Of a stretch of 64,000 nt of DNA, positions 25,001 to 31,939 are shown in pieces (within the stretch, counting starts at the first letter, position 1; every line of letters starts with the position of its first letter). This DNA comes from Closterium sp. Naga37s-1. Taxonomy: Eukaryota; Streptophyta; Zygnematophyceae; Desmidiales; Closteriaceae. Position numbers and translations under genes: made by a program. Location of the stretch: positions 2,014,501-2,078,500 of the forward strand of contig CANJKZ010000264.1 in NCBI GenBank assembly GCA_947471745.1, in the 5' to 3' direction. The notes beneath the pieces are model-generated. The model was not told the origin of the DNA. It made no database searches and saw only the letters and a list, made by a program, of their open reading frames with translations.

Positions 25001-25707
25001 GGCACAGCAGGGAGGAGTTTGAGTCGGTGGTTGGGACCACTGCTGACCTGGAGGCTGTGGCTCGTGAGGTGCTGCCAAGTGTCAACAGACTAGTGGAGGT
25101 GAACGAGGTGAGCTGGTGCATTCAATGTTACTCTTGGTTGAATGATATCTGTTTAATATCTGTCTGAACGGTCATGAGTGTGTGATGATTGGGGGTGGAC
25201 AATCCACCACACGCTACAGGCGGAGCCATGGGAGTGGGGCGTCAGGTTGGGTTTTGAGTCAACTCAAAACGCTACAGGCGGAGCCGTGGGAGTGGGACGT
25301 CACATTGGTGCAGCAGGTATGGGTAATGTTGCCCGCATAGATGGAGTCACTGGGATTGCTCAAGAGACAATATTGCTCCTCTGTTCTGTCTGGCTGCCAT
25401 CTTCCCCAACTGCCAGCCATCGCTCTTCCCCCGGCTGCCGCTCGCTCTCCCCCTGGCTGCCGCTCGCTCTCTCCCCAAATGCCGCTCCCCTTGCAGGGCC
25501 ACGTGGGGTGCTGCACAGACTACATGAACGGAGTTTTATGGCGCCTCAAAACCGGTCTACTCTCATGAATCAAAGCTCGTCTCATGACACGCCTCAAAAC
25601 CCCGTCCACCGTTCCCCGTGCAGGACCGCGTGGGCTGCAGCACGGACTACATGAAGCGCCTTGCTCTCTCATTGCGCTCCTCCCTGCTGCGCCAGTTCCA
25701 CCTCTAA
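133..25707 (+). CDS. NUP205: NUP205 nuclear pore scaffold nucleoporin, C-terminal part in 12 exons
   Basis: Exons by splice signals and frame: 133-425, 898-1042, 12160-12591, 12976-13149, 13530-13703, 14123-14266, 14602-14793, 15041-15154, 15379-15477, 23298-23407, 24669-25107, 25624-25707. They join to 2400 nt (800 codons with the TAA at 25705) with all phases matching. The product matches the C-terminal third of plant NUP205, the large alpha-solenoid of the inner pore ring. Anchors are KDSSDSLRRRLYTSLLTF (exons 1-2; plant HESSESLRRRQYALLLSYF), DAQRQAFVTEARLALLL (exon 4), LADVNDMSRHEAEEF (exon 10; plant IRDINELSRQDVDA) and VLPSVNRLVEVNE then DRVGCSTDYMKRLALSL at the end. The N-terminal part lies left of the window. 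The introns at 1043-12159 and 15478-23297 each contain a whole retrotransposon, so transcription must cross about 10 kb and 7.4 kb of foreign DNA. Identification rests on remembered plant sequence; exon edges are predictions. Confidence 0.88.
1115..1380 (+). repeat. Two degenerate copies of NUP205 exon 2 in the following intron
   Basis: The intron after exon 2 repeats parts of that exon. Around 1115-1162 lies a copy of the 3' end (CCTCTGACCGCTCCCTGGAA, then ATG|gtgcgctcgtgggt), matching exon 2 at about 1018-1060. Around 1284-1380 lies a second copy beginning TCGCCAGCTGTCATGGC, matching exon 2 from about 966, and ending at a gtgggt donor-like site. Both have indels and are not in frame with the gene. 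The second copy is preceded by a perfect 18-nt palindrome at 1248-1265. Confidence 0.8.
1248..1265. repeat. 18-nt palindrome TTTTGAG-AATT-CTCAAAA
   Basis: Perfect inverted palindrome with a self-complementary 4-nt centre. It lies about 20 bp upstream of the second exon-2 copy. The same arm sequence recurs with other centres at 25252, 44116, 47245 and 47428. Confidence 0.85.
1616..1686 (+). repeat. 18-bp minisatellite, left part
   Basis: About four units of ACACATGCATTCACCATC in a NUP205 intron. The array is interrupted by Copia-1; its right part resumes at 11905. The last five bases (ACCAT) are the left target-site duplication. Confidence 0.9.
1687..1974 (+). repeat. Copia-1 5' LTR
   Basis: 288 bp, starts TGTTAGAATTGTATG and ends CTAGTTTCTTTCA. 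Compared with the 3' LTR it has about 50 extra bases near 1735-1790 (an inverted-repeat-like tract around GTACACCAATTGTGGTGTAC) and lacks a roughly 30-bp segment present in the 3' copy, so the two LTRs differ by indels as well as substitutions. Confidence 0.92.
1975..1988 (+). other. Copia-1 primer-binding site
   Basis: TGGTATTCAGAGCC immediately follows the 5' LTR. It differs by one inserted T from the usual plant copia primer site TGGTATCAGAGC, complementary to initiator-Met tRNA. Confidence 0.85.
2251..3565 (+). pseudogene. Copia-1 gag remnant and protease start
   Basis: Proline/alanine/serine- and glutamine-rich low-complexity coding potential spread over several frames, without the Gag domain that Copia-2 has. 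Near 3505-3545 the sequence reads LDFVLDSGATETALKDAG, the copia protease start with its DSG catalytic triplet, then GTLT at the hAT insertion point. Deleting the hAT plus one TSD copy gives a continuous frame into PLPTQVHGADSSFSI at 7955 onward. Confidence 0.7.
3570..3800. repeat. hAT-1 left subterminal motif array
   Basis: Repeated CGAACCGAACACG and CACGAACTCGAACAG motifs, matching in inverted sense the array at the other end. Such subterminal arrays are where hAT transposases usually bind; the binding role is inferred. Confidence 0.65.
4016..7428 (-). CDS. hAT transposase, four exons, one premature stop
   Basis: Exons on the - strand: 7428-6199, 6039-5591, 5468-5189, 5026-4016; phases agree and the total is 2970 nt (989 aa). 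Exon 1 has a K/G/A-rich and poly-glutamate tract, then a BED-type zinc finger (CKMCDTRISWSTG...HMVAKH). Exon 2 has the first catalytic Asp in CAVSYSTDMWTGPNGKA and the second in LGLTTDNASANVVAL. Exon 3 has the CLSHIVNLAV motif. Exon 4 ends with the hAT dimerisation domain (LAIPATSAASERAFSMG, then LNTERVSASMTLRSW). It would cut and paste the element in the nucleus. The only lesion I find is TAG at 5354-5356 (reverse complement) in exon 3. Exon borders are inferred from GT-AG sites. Confidence 0.88.
7680..7935. repeat. hAT-1 right subterminal palindromic array
   Basis: Overlapping palindromes such as CGAACACCTAGGTGTTCG and CGCGAACACAAAGTGTTCGCG, then GTTCGAGTCGAAC-type repeats close to the terminal repeat. 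Strong hairpin potential and many copies of the half-site GAACAC point to transposase-binding sites. Confidence 0.75.
7947..9300 (+). pseudogene. Copia-1 protease end and integrase
   Basis: Continues the pol frame after the hAT: GADSSFSIPC, SGTVTGLHIPTLRNNLL, then the GAG-pre-integrase HHRLGHPNF with CPSC zinc ligands, an in-frame TAG at 8576-8578, then the integrase core with Asp in LVLVDDHSRYSTVFF, Asp in LHFDGGGEF and Glu in SPQQNGIAESR, and the conserved FLGHNRDSPG and VVFDESIPYYS tail. All three catalytic acids remain. Confidence 0.88.
9540..9850 (+). repeat. CAG-rich tract coding for a poly-Q linker in Copia-1 pol
   Basis: Long imperfect CAG/CAA runs between integrase and reverse transcriptase, reading poly-Gln in the integrase frame and poly-Ser or poly-Ala in others. 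The pol frame shifts within or just after this tract (integrase frame stops at 9940, RT continues in another frame). Confidence 0.85.
9930..10888 (+). pseudogene. Copia-1 reverse transcriptase
   Basis: Copia RT with WVFRVKQLPGEEPVYKARY, AKGFTQTWGEDFWATFAPTAK, ICSMDVSNAFLQGDLHE and VYGLKQAPREWHAKL. The catalytic YVDD (VYVDDMILLSDS, about 10636-10670) is in a different frame because of a one-base deletion near 10630. The segment ends at a TAG (10886-10888) where relatives continue. Confidence 0.9.
10889..11600 (+). pseudogene. Copia-1 RNase H
   Basis: YAKLVGSLMFAMMCTRPDLAY leads into RNase H (FSDSSWADSQPDRRS, SLSTCEAEL, WCDNASTIHLTQDPV, RSKHIELRYFFIREL, LADIFTKAL). In-frame stops and at least one frameshift break it; WCDN and IELR motifs persist. 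The C-terminal stop is at 11598-11600. Confidence 0.85.
11644..11904 (+). repeat. Copia-1 3' LTR
   Basis: 261 bp, same ends as the 5' LTR. A purine-rich CTAAGGGG tract lies just upstream (11633-11640). It contains AGTGAGGCCAACCCAGCC, absent from the 5' copy. Followed by TSD ACCAT. Confidence 0.92.
11905..12025 (+). repeat. 18-bp minisatellite, right part
   Basis: About seven further units of ACACATGCATTCACCATC with few variants, continuing the array at 1616-1686 beyond Copia-1. Confidence 0.9.
12160..15477 (+). CDS. NUP205: NUP205 exons 3-9 between the two retrotransposons
   Basis: Seven exons between Copia-1 and Copia-2. Exon 3 (12160-12591) opens with LERQRREMQRATHPLL and ends MQAHGMVQACIADISKGISE, the equivalent of the plant LQSRGFIRSCLGSIS helix. 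Exon 4 (12976-13149) carries the best conserved block, a long ALLL helix. Exon 6 (14123-14266) begins SKADVASQLVQFAVHHEPM, exon 7 (14602-14793) contains DPSQLESLRGLML, exon 8 (15041-15154) VLRVRANLMSYLRSLVAF, and exon 9 (15379-15477) GPTLSHLSDLLRQMVIDLQ. All joins are phase 0. Introns between these exons are short (about 250-420 nt) and contain degenerate copies of the following exon. Confidence 0.82.
12826..12895 (+). repeat. Degenerate copy of NUP205 exon 4 start
   Basis: After a gcgcag acceptor-like site it reads CTGCTGCTACGCCCCACAGC then AGATGCCCAGCGCCACGCATGG, matching exon 4 from 12979 (CTCCTGCTGCCCTCGGCCGA, TGCACAGCGCCAGGCG) with substitutions and indels. Pyrimidine-rich DNA separates it from the real acceptor at 12975. 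Confidence 0.75.
13312..13430 (+). repeat. Degenerate copy of NUP205 exon 5
   Basis: Contains CCCGACCCAGTGGGTCTCTC and CATCCGAGCCGCTCTGCTGC, aligning with exon 5 (CGCCCCCAGTGGGGCTGTCA, CTTCGGAGTCTCTCTGCTTC), followed by CTCACC/CTCGTC matches. More diverged than the other copies. Confidence 0.6.
14006..14100 (+). repeat. Upstream copy of NUP205 exon 6
   Basis: Follows a cacag acceptor and codes SKADVASQLLHFALHHDPML, against SKADVASQLVQFAVHHEPML in the real exon at 14123. The reading frame survives for about 30 codons, so this is a young copy that could act as an alternative exon. Confidence 0.85.
14446..14540 (+). repeat. Upstream copy of NUP205 exon 7
   Basis: Follows ctgcag and reads TLLGPTPSQLEALRGPMLRA, against ALLWADPSQLESLRGLMLRA in the real exon from 14602. 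The copy breaks off after about 85 bp, and pyrimidine-rich intron DNA resumes. Confidence 0.85.
15152..15200 (+). repeat. Short duplication at the NUP205 exon 8 donor
   Basis: CCTCCAAGCACCAGGTGATT with CGCCATG is repeated directly 27-30 bp downstream with CGCCAGG, giving two equivalent gtgatt donors (15155 and about 15185). Confidence 0.8.
15541..15604 (+). repeat. CACAG short tandem repeat
   Basis: Runs of CACAG/CACAC pentamers in a NUP205 intron, ending at the Copia-2 insertion site. Confidence 0.85.
15621..15918 (-). repeat. Copia-2 LTR, left (3' LTR of the element)
   Basis: Starts TGTTAGAAGAGAGAGAATTG and ends GAAATTACAACA on the + strand. CAACCCCCCAAC next to it (15917-15928) is the polypurine tract GTTGGGGGGTTG on the element's strand. 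Confidence 0.93.
15955..21385 (-). CDS. Copia-2 gag-pol polyprotein (one frame slip, two stops)
   Basis: ATG at 21385. Gag: SSSDSSVDLATVDALELLPD, LLVDLFDRQDVATLYALIKE, then an RGG-rich RNA-binding region, CQYLPRYGPTQGQRCGQTTH and a Q-rich linker. Protease FVLDSGATDTVL (about 19700). Pre-integrase HHRLGHPNF; integrase acids in LVLVDDHSRYSS, LHSDGGGEF and PQQNGVAESR; RT with VYVDDMILLTA (about 16915); RNase H YSDSSWAD, SSCEAELYAA, WCDNASTIHLTKD. Lesions: the frame changes within a C/G homopolymer around 19260-19330, TAG at 18865-18867 where relatives have Trp, and TAG at about 16376-16378 where CAG is expected. A slip in a homopolymer could also be a sequencing error, so the element may be close to functional. 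Confidence 0.9.
17640..17900 (-). repeat. Gln/Ala codon-repeat linker in Copia-2 pol
   Basis: GCTGCTGGTGCCGCTGCTGG-type repeats on the + strand; in the pol frame they code an Ala/Pro-rich linker between integrase and RT. Copia-1 has a CAG tract at the same place, in a frame reading Gln. Confidence 0.8.
21420..22740 (-). repeat. Copia-2 untranslated leader with tandem repeats
   Basis: The 1.37 kb between primer site and gag ATG is mostly repeats. 21430-21900 has GCTGCTGGTGCCGCTGCTGG-like blocks repeated about every 90-120 bp. 22074-22235 has roughly 21-bp units around GCAGATCTGGTCGCGCGGAG. 22376-22583 has five units of a 42-bp repeat containing two BglII-like AGATCTG cores (GCAGATCTGGGCGCTGGAGT and GCAGATCTGAGCGCGGGGAG). 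A promoter, packaging or translational role is possible but not shown. Confidence 0.8.
22742..22753 (-). other. Copia-2 primer-binding site
   Basis: Reads TGGTATCAGAGC on the - strand directly beside the 5' LTR, the standard plant copia site for initiator-Met tRNA. Confidence 0.93.
22754..23051 (-). repeat. Copia-2 LTR, right (5' LTR of the element)
   Basis: Near-identical to 15621-15918. It should contain the element's promoter, directed leftward against NUP205 transcription. Confidence 0.93.
23298..25707 (+). CDS. NUP205: NUP205 exons 10-12, C-terminus
   Basis: Exon 10 (23298-23407) follows ccaccag and ends at gtaatt in phase 2. Exon 11 (24669-25107) completes that codon and encodes ARRQALLILAGL, the solenoid segment SWMLFICEHLLHLLLAHF, a low-complexity insert (SPSPGGPDGMGFGG then A-rich), and VGTTADLEAVAREVLPSVN. 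Exon 12 (25624-25707) encodes the terminal helix and stops with TAA at 25705. The long insert in exon 11 is not seen in land-plant NUP205, and I cannot exclude that part of it is spliced out. Confidence 0.82.
23881..24077 (+). repeat. 19-bp minisatellite in NUP205 intron
   Basis: About ten units of GCAGCATGATCCACTGTTG with only two single-base variants (GCAGCATGGTCC). Such homogeneity implies recent expansion. Confidence 0.93.
24187..24525 (+). repeat. Two upstream copies of NUP205 exon 11 start
   Basis: Copy a (24187-24360) first expands GCAGGCTCTGCTAGTCCTGG as four 23-bp units, then reads CTAATCCTGGCCAGCCTGGC and ATGTGGATGCTCTTCATTTA. Copy b (24397-24525) follows ctcgcag and reads AGGCGCTACTCATCCTGGCC, then ACATGGATGCTCTTCATCTG and CACCTCCTTCACCTCCTCCT. 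Both align with the real exon from 24669 (AGGCGCTATTGATCCTGGCA, TCATGGATGCTCTTCATCTG). Frames are broken. Confidence 0.85.
25211..25302 (+). repeat. Direct repeat split by a perfect palindrome
   Basis: A 34-bp sequence beginning ACGCTACAGGCGGAGCC occurs at 25211-25244 and again at 25269-25302 with two differences. Between them lies GTTGGG and the palindrome TTTTGAG-TCAA-CTCAAAA (25252-25269; one centre mismatch). It is in the last NUP205 intron. Confidence 0.9.
25490..25555 (+). repeat. Upstream copy of NUP205 exon 12 ending in a palindrome-like sequence
   Basis: After cttgcag it reads GGCCACGTGGGGTGCTGCAC, AGACTACATGAACGG, matching exon 12 (GACCGCGTGGGCTGCAGCAC, GGACTACATGAAGCG). The copy stops at TTTTATGGCGCCTCAAAA (25534-25551), an imperfect form of the 18-nt palindrome. 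Confidence 0.82.
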
Positions 25708-26229
25708 GGTCATGCTCAATATTGACCACCAGTGCTCGTTGCTCAATATCAACTACAATTCTCAATTTCAGTGGCTCGTAAATGTACAAATACTGGTGTC
25801 TTCAGTTCCTGTAGAATATTATATCTTCTTCCCTTCGATAGTCATGGTGACTGTGCACCTACCCTGGGATTACTTGCCAGGGTCATGTACCGTAATCCCC
25901 AGGGTAAGCCAATCTAAGACTCAAACTCATTCATCCTAAAATTATGGTGTCCTGTCCTGTCCTACGAGTGGTAAAGAAAATCTCTTCTACCCAGATTCCT
26001 TCATACACGGTGAAGCAGTGTCAATTACCGTACCGTAAGCTCCCGGATATAAGACCCTAGGGCAGGGGCTATTTTTGGTTTTAGCACACCCTTAAGTAAC
26101 AGGATGCTAGGGTGACATCACCCTGATTGCCAGGATGGTTTTTCCTCCACCCTGTCCACACAATGGTAAATGTTTTCGCACACTGATTGTGTAAGGGTGT
26201 TTTCTAGAAATTTAGGGTGTAGCGTGTAC
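25708..26229. other. Intergenic, no gene recognised
   Basis: NUP205 3' flank. It is more AT-rich than the coding part; no open frame of note and no RNA gene recognised. Confidence 0.6.
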
Positions 26230-26839
26230 TGTTATGGCCATACTATAACTTCTGGCCTGATATGGTAGCGCGTCTTCGTCATCCTCGTCTCGAGTTCTAC
26301 GCGTAAGTCACAGGTGTGTGTGGAACAGAGGTGAATGACTTGAGACGATTGAAACTGCCTCCCAAGAAGCATACGAAGGCCCTCACAATACAACACAGAT
26401 GGCGTGCATGAGATAGGAGGAGCCACAGGCAGGCAGGCACGTCCAAGTGCAACAAGACAACAAAGTGCTAGCAGCCAAAGCTGCCGCCAGTTCGAATGGT
26501 AAAGCCAGGAAGAAAAAACAGAACCGTCCACCTTGACAGCACACGTGGTCGGTGGGCGGACAATATACAGTTATATGCAGTTATAATAATATAATTCTGA
26601 CACAGCCTACACAATATAAGCATTATAACATTTTGACACACCCCCATAGGCAAAGTGGGGGAGAACAAGTGGTCACCAGACCAGTCAAGAAAAGCAAAGT
26701 CACCACACATTCCGAGCACAAGCAAATGGCCACAAGGCCATTTCACATGCAGAGTTATATAAAAGAGAACAAACAGTACAGTGATCAAACCTAGCAAGTG
26801 TAAGCATGCAGGTATATATATAGATCACAGTACAAGCAA

Positions 26840-28190
26840 AGTCACGTAGTGAGCAAGTGAGGCAAAGTAGGCAGAAGGCCTAAAACAGTACAGAAACGCT
26901 GATGATCACCAGACTGAAGTGCCTTGGTGAATATATCAGCAGTGTTGGCCCGAGTGGCCACGTAAGCAAGACGAAGCTGACCACGCTGCTGCAACTCTCG
27001 AGCAAGGAAGGAACGCAGAGAAATGTGCTTCGTTCTGTGCTCCAGTCAGTGCTCCTGACACAAGGCAATCATGGCCTTGTTGTCTACGTACAGAACTGGA
27101 GAAGAACGAGCCCGCTCTCCCAAGTCGGTCAGCAGGTAGGTGAGCCATCGTAACTCCTGTGCAGCCATGGCCCCTGCGTAGATCTCAGCCTCACAACTGG
27201 AACTGAGAACAGAAGATGAGCGGGTAGACTGCCAAGAAACAGAGCCGGAGCCAAGGCTGAACGTGTCACCCCGTGACAACCGCTGCGTAGCCAAGTCGTC
27301 AACCCATGAAGCGTGTGCGTGCCCAGTGAGGACAATTGGACCCCGTCCTCCAAGCACGAGCCCCATGCCCGATATACGGCACAAGTAGCGCAACACCCTC
27401 TTAGCGGCCTCCCAGCGTAGGTGTGTCTCTTCTGCAGCTCCGACTTCACAAGGGCCAATGCCTCAGTGTCAGCAGTGGCAAAGACAAAGTCGTCGATATA
27501 CACGAGGACGTAGAACGGCGGCAGCAAAGTGTCGGTGCGCAGAAACAGCGACGGGTCAGCAGTCGAAGGAGCAAACCCAAGAGCCGCAAGCGTCGTCCTC
27601 AGTGTGTCGTGCCACTCGCGAGGTGCCTGACAGAGGCCGTAGACTGGTCCTCGTAGGCTCCACTGGGTACCTGCAGGAAACGACCTAGTGAATCCAGGTG
27701 GGCGGCGCAGCCAGATCCCCTCGTGCAGGCTGCCATGTAAGAAAGCTGTGCTGGAGTCTAGAGAGTGCAGCTTGTAGTCACGCTGAGCGGCGACGTGCAG
27801 CAGAACCCGAAGAGTGGTCATCTTCGGGGTAGGGGAGAAGGTATGGAAGAAGTCAACTCCTTGTCGCTGACTGAAGCCTCGTGCAACGTAACGAGCCTTG
27901 AAGAAAGGCGGAGAACCCGGCGGCCGCTTCACCCTAAAAATCCACATGCCATTGACTATGTTCGCCCCAGAAGGGGGAACTGCGTCGACGTAGGTGCCTG
28001 TGGACTTCAAGGATGCCATCTCTGCGTCCATGGCTATCTGCCACTGAGAGGAGTAGGGACCCGTAATCGCCTCTATGTAAGAGCGCGGGGTCGGGATGTC
28101 TAGTGCATCCGGGTCTCCCTCAGGTGCAAGCAGCATGGCCACGAGATGAGGTACAGTAGCTGCAAGACACTCAAAGTCTTCCTACTTGTC
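26840..28190 (-). pseudogene. Copia-3 reverse transcriptase and RNase H
   Basis: IVNGMWIFRVKRPPGSPPFF, VARGFSQRQGVDFFHTFSPT, LHSLDSSTAFLHGSLHEGIW and VYGLCQAPREWHDTL, then VYIDDFVFATADTEALALVK (YIDD instead of YVDD), RNase H with SSSCEAEIYAGAMAAQ and YVDNKAMIALCQE. Frames change several times between 26840 and 27430, and the segment between the RT thumb and RNase H is shortened. Confidence 0.88.
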
Positions 28191-28859
28191 CTCAAGGACG
28201 TCCGTGCCAAGAGCACACTCACCCCCCACGGACGGAGGACAGTCAGACTCGGACTCAGCAACAAGACTAGCGGCGTAGTCGAGACGACAGGCGACAGCAA
28301 AGTCAACAAGCTCAGCAACTAGGGCAGACGCAGCAGTGGACTCAAACGAAGGGTCAATGACAACAGCGGCTAGAAGACGTGGGACAGTAGGTCTGGCAGC
28401 ACGAGCTAAGTCAGACTCAGGGTCCGGACCGTCAGCAAGAGAGGACGCAGGAGGAGACGGCAGGGGAACTCGAAGTGGAACAAAGGAAGGACGCGGACAT
28501 AGGAGTGCCGAGCATAGGAGGAGGACGCGGAAGAGGAACACGACGACCGGTGCGAATAGCGCAATCAGGCGAGGCAGGACGAGACTCAGGCTCACGACGC
28601 TCTGTAAGAGAGTCTGTCTGCTCAGCGTAAGGAGAAAGAGCAGGCAGTGGGGAGTTTGGCTGTAACTGTGGCTGCGACTGGTGAGGCGGTGGACACAGTA
28701 AGCTAGGAGTAATGCTAGTAGAAGACGGGAGACTAAGAACCTGGCGAAGGACCGAGTTAGGTGGCGGCAGAGACGACAGCGGCGGAAGAACAAAAAACGG
28801 TCGTCGTTGCATAGTGCCTCCAGCACCAAGACCGCCAGCTCCAGCACCCCCATAGCTAG

Positions 28860-29770
28860 CACCGACAGGTCCGGGGTCTCCAGCTACAATGCCTCCAGCT
28901 CCAGCACCTCCAGCGCCAGCGCCTCCACCTCCAGCGCCTCCAGCGCCAGCGCCTCCAGCTCCAGCGCCTCAAGCACCAGCGCCTCCAGCTCCAGCTCCTC
29001 CCGCTCCAGCGCCTCCAGCGCCAGTGCCTCCAGCTCTTGGGTCTACTGCTCCAGTGCCTCCAACACCACCAGCTCCGGCAGCTCTAGTACCTCGAGTACG
29101 ATCACCTCCAGGACCAGCAGCTCCAGCACCTCCGGTACCTCCAGCTCCAGCAGTAACTTCAGCACCTCCAGGACTAGAAGCTCCAGCACCTCCAGCTCCA
29201 GTGCCTCCAGCTCCCGCGCCTCCAACACCACTAGCTCCGGAAGCTCCAGTACCTCTAGTACGAGCACCTCCAGGACCAGCAGCTCCAGTACCTCCGGTAC
29301 CTCCAACTCTAGCAGTAACTCCAGCACCTCCAAGACTAGTAGCTCTAGCACCTCCAACTCCAGAGCCTCCAGCGGCAGGGCCTCCAGCTCCTGCAGCGCC
29401 ACTCCAAAGGCGTGTGCGCTGAGCAAACCACTCGCGCAGCTGCTGCGGTGAGAGAGGCTCCTGCCGGTGAGACAGACGTGGCGAGGCACCCGCAGGACCT
29501 CCGGCAGACGCAGTACCCCTAGGCTCAGCACCCCCAGACTCCGCACCCTCAGACTCAGCACCCCCAGGCTCCGCACCCTCAGGCTCAGTACCCCCAGGCT
29601 CCGCACCCTCAGGCTCAGCACCCCCAGACTCTGCACCCTCAGACTTAGCACCCCCAGGCTCCTCACCCTCAGACTCAGCACCCCCAGGCTCCGCACTCGC
29701 AGGCTCAGCACCCCCAGATGCAGCACCCCCAGACGCAGCACCCTCAGCAGCAGCACCTCTAGCACCACCT
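28860..29770 (-). repeat. Gly/Ala- and Gly/Glu-rich tandem-repeat linker in Copia-3 pol
   Basis: 9- to 18-bp units such as CCAGCACCTCCAG on the + strand, read on the - strand as GAGGAGATS-like repeats, preceded by GGAEPEGAEPGG units (29520-29740). It lies between integrase and RT; equivalent tracts occur in Copia-4 and Copia-5. Confidence 0.88.
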
Positions 29771-31917
29771 GAGTCTATAGCGACCCCGACAGACACAGCC
29801 AAGGGGAGTGGGTCTACCTGAGACACACCTGAGGGAGCAGGACCCTGAGGGGGGAGTGGATCTACCGGAGGGGGACCTGGAGCAAGGAAGAGCGGTGGGG
29901 GGGGGAGAGGGGCAGTGCGGTAGGGGAAGAGACGGTAAAAGGGAACCGACTCGTCAAACGTGACGTCCTGAGAGGGCAGGACACGGCGCGAGGTGGGGTG
30001 GTAAAAATGCCAGCCAGGCGCGTCACGGGGAAAGCCAAGGAAGACGCAGGGAATAGCGCGGGAGGAGAGCTTGTTCGCGAAAGTATTGCGGACAAAGGCA
30101 CGAGAGCCCCAGACCTGGAACACCGACGCATCGCCAACCTTCCCCGTCCAATGCAGTGTACGCGAGGTCTCCGGCAAGGAGACACGGTGCCAGAGGTTGA
30201 GCTGATGCGCAACGTACCGGACCGCAAACGGCCACAGAAAATGGGGAGCAGCCGCATGGATCATGGAGGTACGAGCCACCTCCATGACTAAGCCAATGCG
30301 GCGCTCAGCAACCCCATTTTGCTGCGGGGAGGCCAAAAGCGTGAACCACTGGAGGATGCCCTCCCCACGACAAAAGTCCCGCAAGAGGTCGGAGGAGAAC
30401 TCACCACCTCTGTCAGAGTGCAGACGCAGGACAGGAAGGTCCTCGCGGAACCACTCACGGAGCTGGAGACGGACTGCGCGGATCCAAGTAATCAAGACAT
30501 CAGGGACCTCACCCTTGCTGCGCAAGGGGAAGACGGTGGTGTAACGCGTACAGTCGTCAACAACCAGCAGGAAGTAGTGCTCGCGGTCCTGTCCACTGAC
30601 GCGGGCTGGGCCCCACACGTCCATGTGGAGAGTCTGCAGGGGAGCAGTCGTCGGGGGAAACGATGAGGAGTGAGGAGCGGCGCGCTGCCGCCCCTCGGCG
30701 CAAGGAAGGCAGGGCCGGGCAGGCAAGGGCGGGAGGGGAGGCAGAGACCTGGGAAGACCAGAAACAAGGAGGCGGGAGTGCATGCCACGAAGGCGTGGCA
30801 GGGAGGGGTGACCAAGGCGGTGGTGCCAAAGGAGAGTCTGGTGTGACAGGAGGCGACACGAGCAGGGGGCTGCAACCGGACCTGACGCAGACACCTGAGC
30901 AGACGCAGTTACTTGAGGAGGCTCAGTAGTCAGTGTATACAGACTCGACCCAGGTCGATGAGTGAACGTGGCTAGGTGACGGCCCGTCCGTGTACATGTG
31001 CAGATCGACACACGCTGACCCCAAGGAGTGGTGGTAGTGACCATCGCATCTTGGAGGGTAGCGGTACTCACCAAGTTTGTAGAGAACGAGGGGAGGTGAA
31101 GACCTGAGAGTGAGCCGGACGGAACCGCCGGACACGGGAGAACAGTGGAGGAACGTGCAAGAACTGGGCCCCCTGAGGGGTCAGCCAGTCTGACTGGAAC
31201 ACGTGCAGGGAGTGGAGTGAGGGTGGTACTATCGTGAAAGAAATAGCGGGAAGCATCTGAGTCAAGTGTGAAGGTGTGCAAGGCCTCAGCAGGCGCAGTA
31301 CCAGGGAGAGCAGACTCACGAGCACCTAGAGCAGCAACCTCTATACCTGGGTCGGGCGGCACACACAGGTAACAGTCACCCTCAGCACTAACAGATAAGG
31401 CATACATGGCAGCAAGGATAGCATCATAGTCAAGAGCAAAGATATCAACTCCAGACCGAAGCAGCTCTAGCCAGCGGGGGCGCTCAGCCTCGTCCCCAAA
31501 CTCTGCGCGCCAAGCGTCATCAAGGCGGGAGAAGCAGCGGTGCTGTGTGTGAAACTTCCCACATCTCTGACCAGCGCGGTCACCTGTGCGAATGACATAC
31601 GAGCAGCGAAAACTACCCCCAGACGCCCCACGCTGAGCAAACCACTCACGAAGCTGCTGGAGTGTAGGGGTCTCGCTCCGACGCTGCTGCTGCTACCTCT
31701 GGCCACCGCCAAAACCTCCCCTCTGAACAGCTCCACCCCGACCGCCACCACTGCCGCCGCCACCACTCCCACGTCCGCCACCACCGCCACCCCCACCCCC
31801 ACCGCTCCCACCACCGCCGCCACCGAAGCCCCCACTCCCGCCACCACTCCCACCGCTGCCACCACCTCCGCCACCTCCACCGCCTCCTCCACCAGCACCC
31901 CCTTTTTGGTGCGCCAT
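28969..31917 (-). pseudogene. Copia-3 Gag end, protease and integrase
   Basis: From the 5' side: a poly-Gly segment (31690-31915), a C/H cluster (GDRAGQRCGKFHTQHRC), WLELLRSGVDIFALD, protease with TLDSDASRYFFHDSTTLTPL (the usual DSG is DSD), pre-integrase LLWHHRLGHPSLPRL, integrase acids in LLVVDDCTRYTTVFPLRSK, LRLHSDRGGEF and ASPQQNGVAERR, and PCVFLGFPRDAPGWHFY. An 812-codon open frame covers protease to linker. Confidence 0.88.
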
Positions 31918-31939
31918 GGTCCTGGAAGGAACCGCAATG

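Larger units (their letters stand above)
26230..31917 (-). mobile_element. Copia-3: 5'-truncated Ty1/copia element
   Basis: Second copia family, shared with Copia-4 and Copia-5. The 3' LTR end is at 26638 (ATTTTGACA), next to CACCCCCATAGG, which is the polypurine tract CCTATGGGGGTG on the - strand. Where the LTR starts is uncertain (a TGTTATGG at 26230 is a candidate). At the other end the element stops inside the Gly-rich zinc-knuckle part of Gag at about 31917, where a hAT remnant begins; no second LTR, primer site or Gag core is present. Confidence 0.8.
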
